DNA of 6,702 nucleotides from assembly GCA_002348005.1 (NCBI GenBank), contig DDYQ01000149.1, positions 1,089 through 7,790 of the forward strand, read 5' to 3'. The position numbers were made by a program, and so were the translations under genes. Of the stretch, positions 5,511 to 6,702 are shown one piece after another. The notes under the pieces were generated by a model, which made no database searches, had not been told where the DNA came from, and saw nothing but the letters and a program-made list of their open reading frames with translations. The number at the start of each line of letters is the position of its first letter. Within the stretch, counting starts at the first letter, position 1. The DNA comes from Desulfobacteraceae bacterium UBA2230. Its GTDB lineage: Bacteria; Desulfobacterota; Desulfobacteria; Desulfobacterales; Desulfosarcinaceae.

Positions 5511-6272
5511 ATGCAACCCGCGAGCCCTGCGGCCTCCCGCAATTATAAAATAGTGATTGAATACGATGGTTCCGCCTACCATGGTTGGCAGCGCCAGGTC
5601 GGTGATCGATCCATCCAGCAGGAGATCGAAGCCGCTCTGACCCGAATGACCGGCCAGAAAATAAGCCTAACCGGGTCTGGCCGGACCGATGCCGGGGTCC
5701 ATGCGCTTGGCCAGACCGCCAATTTCCACTGCCTCACCCACCTGACATCGGCGGCTTTTCAAAAAGGGCTCAACAGCCTGCTGCCGGATGACATCGTCAT
5801 TCGGGAGTGCTCGCCGGTCCCGCTCGATTTTCATGCGCGTTACGCCGCCAAGAGCAAGCTGTACCGGTATCGTATTCTCAACAGCCCGTTGCCGCCGGCC
5901 ATCGGACGGCAATATCTATGGTGGATACGCGCGCCCCTCGATCTCGAATCGATGCGCAAAGCCTTGCGCCAGCTCGTCGGAATCCATGATTTCAAAGCTT
6001 TCGAGGGTGCCGGCAGTCCTCGTCAGCACACCATCCGGCACATCACCTGTGCAGAACTCAAGACCGATGAAGCCGGCAGAATCTCGATTTATATTCAAGC
6101 GAACGGCTTTCTGCGGTATATGGTTCGCAATATAACCGGCACTTTGGTGATGATCGGCCAAGGCAAAAGCCCCTCCTCATCCTTGGCAGACATCCTGCTT
6201 ACCCGCGATCGCAAGTTTGCCGGTGTAACCGCCCCGCCGCAAGGGTTGTGCCTCCTGCAGGTCAATTATTGA
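5511..6272 (+). CDS. truA: TruA, tRNA pseudouridine(38-40) synthase
   Basis: TruA converts uridines 38, 39 and 40 in the anticodon arm of many tRNAs to pseudouridine. The 253-residue length is normal. The motifs present are an N-terminal IEYDGSAYHGWQRQ (16-29), the catalytic GSGRTDAGVHA (55-65) with Asp60 as nucleophile, and DFHARY (106-111) with LYRYRI at 117-122. ANGFLRYMVRNI (197-208) and the C-terminal TAPPQGLCL (240-248) complete the set. All key residues are intact. The ATG at 5511 is the first possible start, since TAA is directly upstream in frame; the ribosome site is weak (GGTGA, 5502-5506). It lies 63 bases after the dual-CxxC gene with no terminator between, so it may be its operon partner. 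A weak stem-loop follows the stop. Confidence 0.96.
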   Translation: MQPASPAASRNYKIVIEYDGSAYHGWQRQVGDRSIQQEIEAALTRMTGQKISLTGSGRTDAGVHALGQTANFHCLTHLTSAAFQKGLNSLLPDDIVIRECSPVPLDFHARYAAKSKLYRYRILNSPLPPAIGRQYLWWIRAPLDLESMRKALRQLVGIHDFKAFEGAGSPRQHTIRHITCAELKTDEAGRISIYIQANGFLRYMVRNITGTLVMIGQGKSPSSSLADILLTRDRKFAGVTAPPQGLCLLQVNY

Positions 6273-6328
6273 GATTCGACTCCCGAATCTGCAATCGACG
6301 CAGGCGGTATGTATGTTTTCTTATACCG
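6272..6328 (+). other. Two stem-loops downstream of truA
   Basis: The first hairpin is 7 bp (6272-6278 AGATTCG with 6284-6290 CGAATCT, 5-nt loop) and starts at the last base of the truA stop. The second pairs CGGTAT (6305-6310) with ATACCG (6323-6328). Neither is followed by a convincing T run, so they may stabilise the mRNA 3' end or act with Rho rather than be intrinsic terminators. Confidence 0.4.
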
Positions 6329-6372
6329 TTATCTGTTCACTTAAGCTGACGAGCCGCGCGCAGCCGCACCCC

Positions 6373-6405
6373 ACCATTTGATTATATCCTTTTAAACCAA
6401 ATGGT
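6373..6405. repeat. 8-bp inverted repeat in the cNMP-gene upstream region
   Basis: ACCATTTG (6373-6380) is repeated inverted as CAAATGGT (6398-6405) with a 17-base AT-rich spacer. The half-site spacing (25 bases centre to centre) would suit a dimeric regulator or an RNA hairpin. No protein can be assigned to it. Confidence 0.45.
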
Positions 6406-6423
6406 TAAATATCAGGAAACAAA

Positions 6424-6440
6424 GGTATTCATCTTGCTTA
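6424..6440 (+). promoter_or_regulatory. Possible sigma-54-like promoter for the cNMP-binding gene
   Basis: GG at 6424-6425 is spaced exactly 10 bases from GC at 6436-6437, and the -12 part is a full TTGCT. The -24 part is poor (AGGTAT against TGGCAC). If used, transcription would start near 6449, about 67 bases before the ATG at 6516. The evidence is weak and far below the site at 1113-1129. Confidence 0.25.
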
Positions 6441-6456
6441 CTCCCATCTTGCTTAC
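6430..6456 (+). repeat. 15-base tandem repeat (two copies, second partial)
   Basis: CATCTTGCTTAC occurs at 6430-6441 and again at 6445-6456, separated by TCC, giving a 15-base period. It lies 60-86 bases before the cNMP-binding gene start. It may be a binding-site pair or a simple duplication by slippage. Confidence 0.7.
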
Positions 6457-6515
6457 CATTGAATCAAAGCTGAGCGCCTGCAGCGCGATGCGTGAACCGC
6501 AGTGAAGGGGAAAAC

Positions 6516-6702
6516 ATGCAGGAATCGACTTTTCTGGACATCAATTGCAGCATGGTGGAAAATTTGAAGAAAATTCCAGTACTGGAACCCTTCGACGAAC
6601 AGGAGCTCAACAAGCTCCTGGAAATGAGCAAGATCCGCAAATACAAGGCCGGCGAATGCATTGTCCAGGAGGGCCAGTCGGACACCTGGCTCTATTTTCT
6701 GA
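6516..6702 (+). CDS. Cyclic nucleotide-binding domain protein, N-terminal part, cut by the window end
   Basis: Only the first 62 codons are present, with no stop before the window ends. GAAGGGG (6504-6510) lies 5 bases before the ATG, which supports the start. After a short lead, residues 18-31 (KKIPVLEPFDEQEL) and 38-62 (KIRKYKAGECIVQEGQ, then WLYFL) show the opening of a Crp/Fnr-type cNMP-binding beta-roll. The pattern is a helix, then 'K-x-G-E-x-I-x-x-E-G-x-x-x-x-x-x-Y-F'. The phosphate-binding cassette and any DNA-binding or enzymatic C-terminal domain lie outside the window, so it could be a transcription factor or a stand-alone sensor domain. Its upstream region carries a tandem repeat and an inverted repeat. 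Confidence 0.85.
   Translation, partial: MQESTFLDINCSMVENLKKIPVLEPFDEQELNKLLEMSKIRKYKAGECIVQEGQSDTWLYFL

Overview
The window reads as a chromosomal housekeeping and accessory segment of a Gram-negative bacterium. It most resembles a Desulfobacterota (deltaproteobacterial, sulfate-reducer-like) genome. That placement is inferred from the style of the proteins, a near-consensus sigma-54 promoter and a probable UGA-encoded selenocysteine; no marker gene in the window proves it. No mobile element, CRISPR array or integrase is visible.

Layout, left to right. The window opens inside an initiator tRNA-fMet gene (3' part only), followed by a clean intrinsic terminator. After a 228-base gap comes a small + strand pair: a Thr/Gly-rich predicted lipoprotein and a 42-residue DUF3096-type membrane protein. 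The pair ends at a perfect 15-bp bidirectional terminator shared with a convergent minus-strand gene. That gene encodes an uncharacterised 87-residue Cys-rich protein and sits behind a textbook -24/-12 (RpoN) promoter. Next, also on the minus strand, is a TviB/WbpO-type nucleotide sugar dehydrogenase. Divergent from it is a small AAA_28-type P-loop ATPase/kinase, whose 3' end overlaps by 29 bases the convergent end of an RluF-like pseudouridine synthase. The synthase is the second gene of a minus-strand argJ-rluF pair with a recognisable sigma-70 promoter.

Divergent from argJ is the most interesting item, a 63-codon gene with two CxxC knuckles and an in-frame TGA at codon 24. The reading frame continues perfectly through a second CxxC, and a SECIS-like hairpin lies 17-33 nt after the TGA. 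This is best read as a small dual-CxxC selenoprotein, with a recent Trp-to-stop pseudogene as the main alternative. It is followed by truA (tRNA pseudouridine synthase A). The right edge holds a 243-base intergenic region with hairpins, an 8-bp inverted repeat and a 15-base tandem repeat, then the start of a cyclic-nucleotide-binding-domain protein cut by the window end.

Functionally the genes do not form one pathway. There is RNA maturation (RluF-like, TruA), arginine biosynthesis (ArgJ), surface-sugar precursor synthesis (the dehydrogenase), translation initiation (tRNA-fMet), and several small regulatory or unknown proteins.
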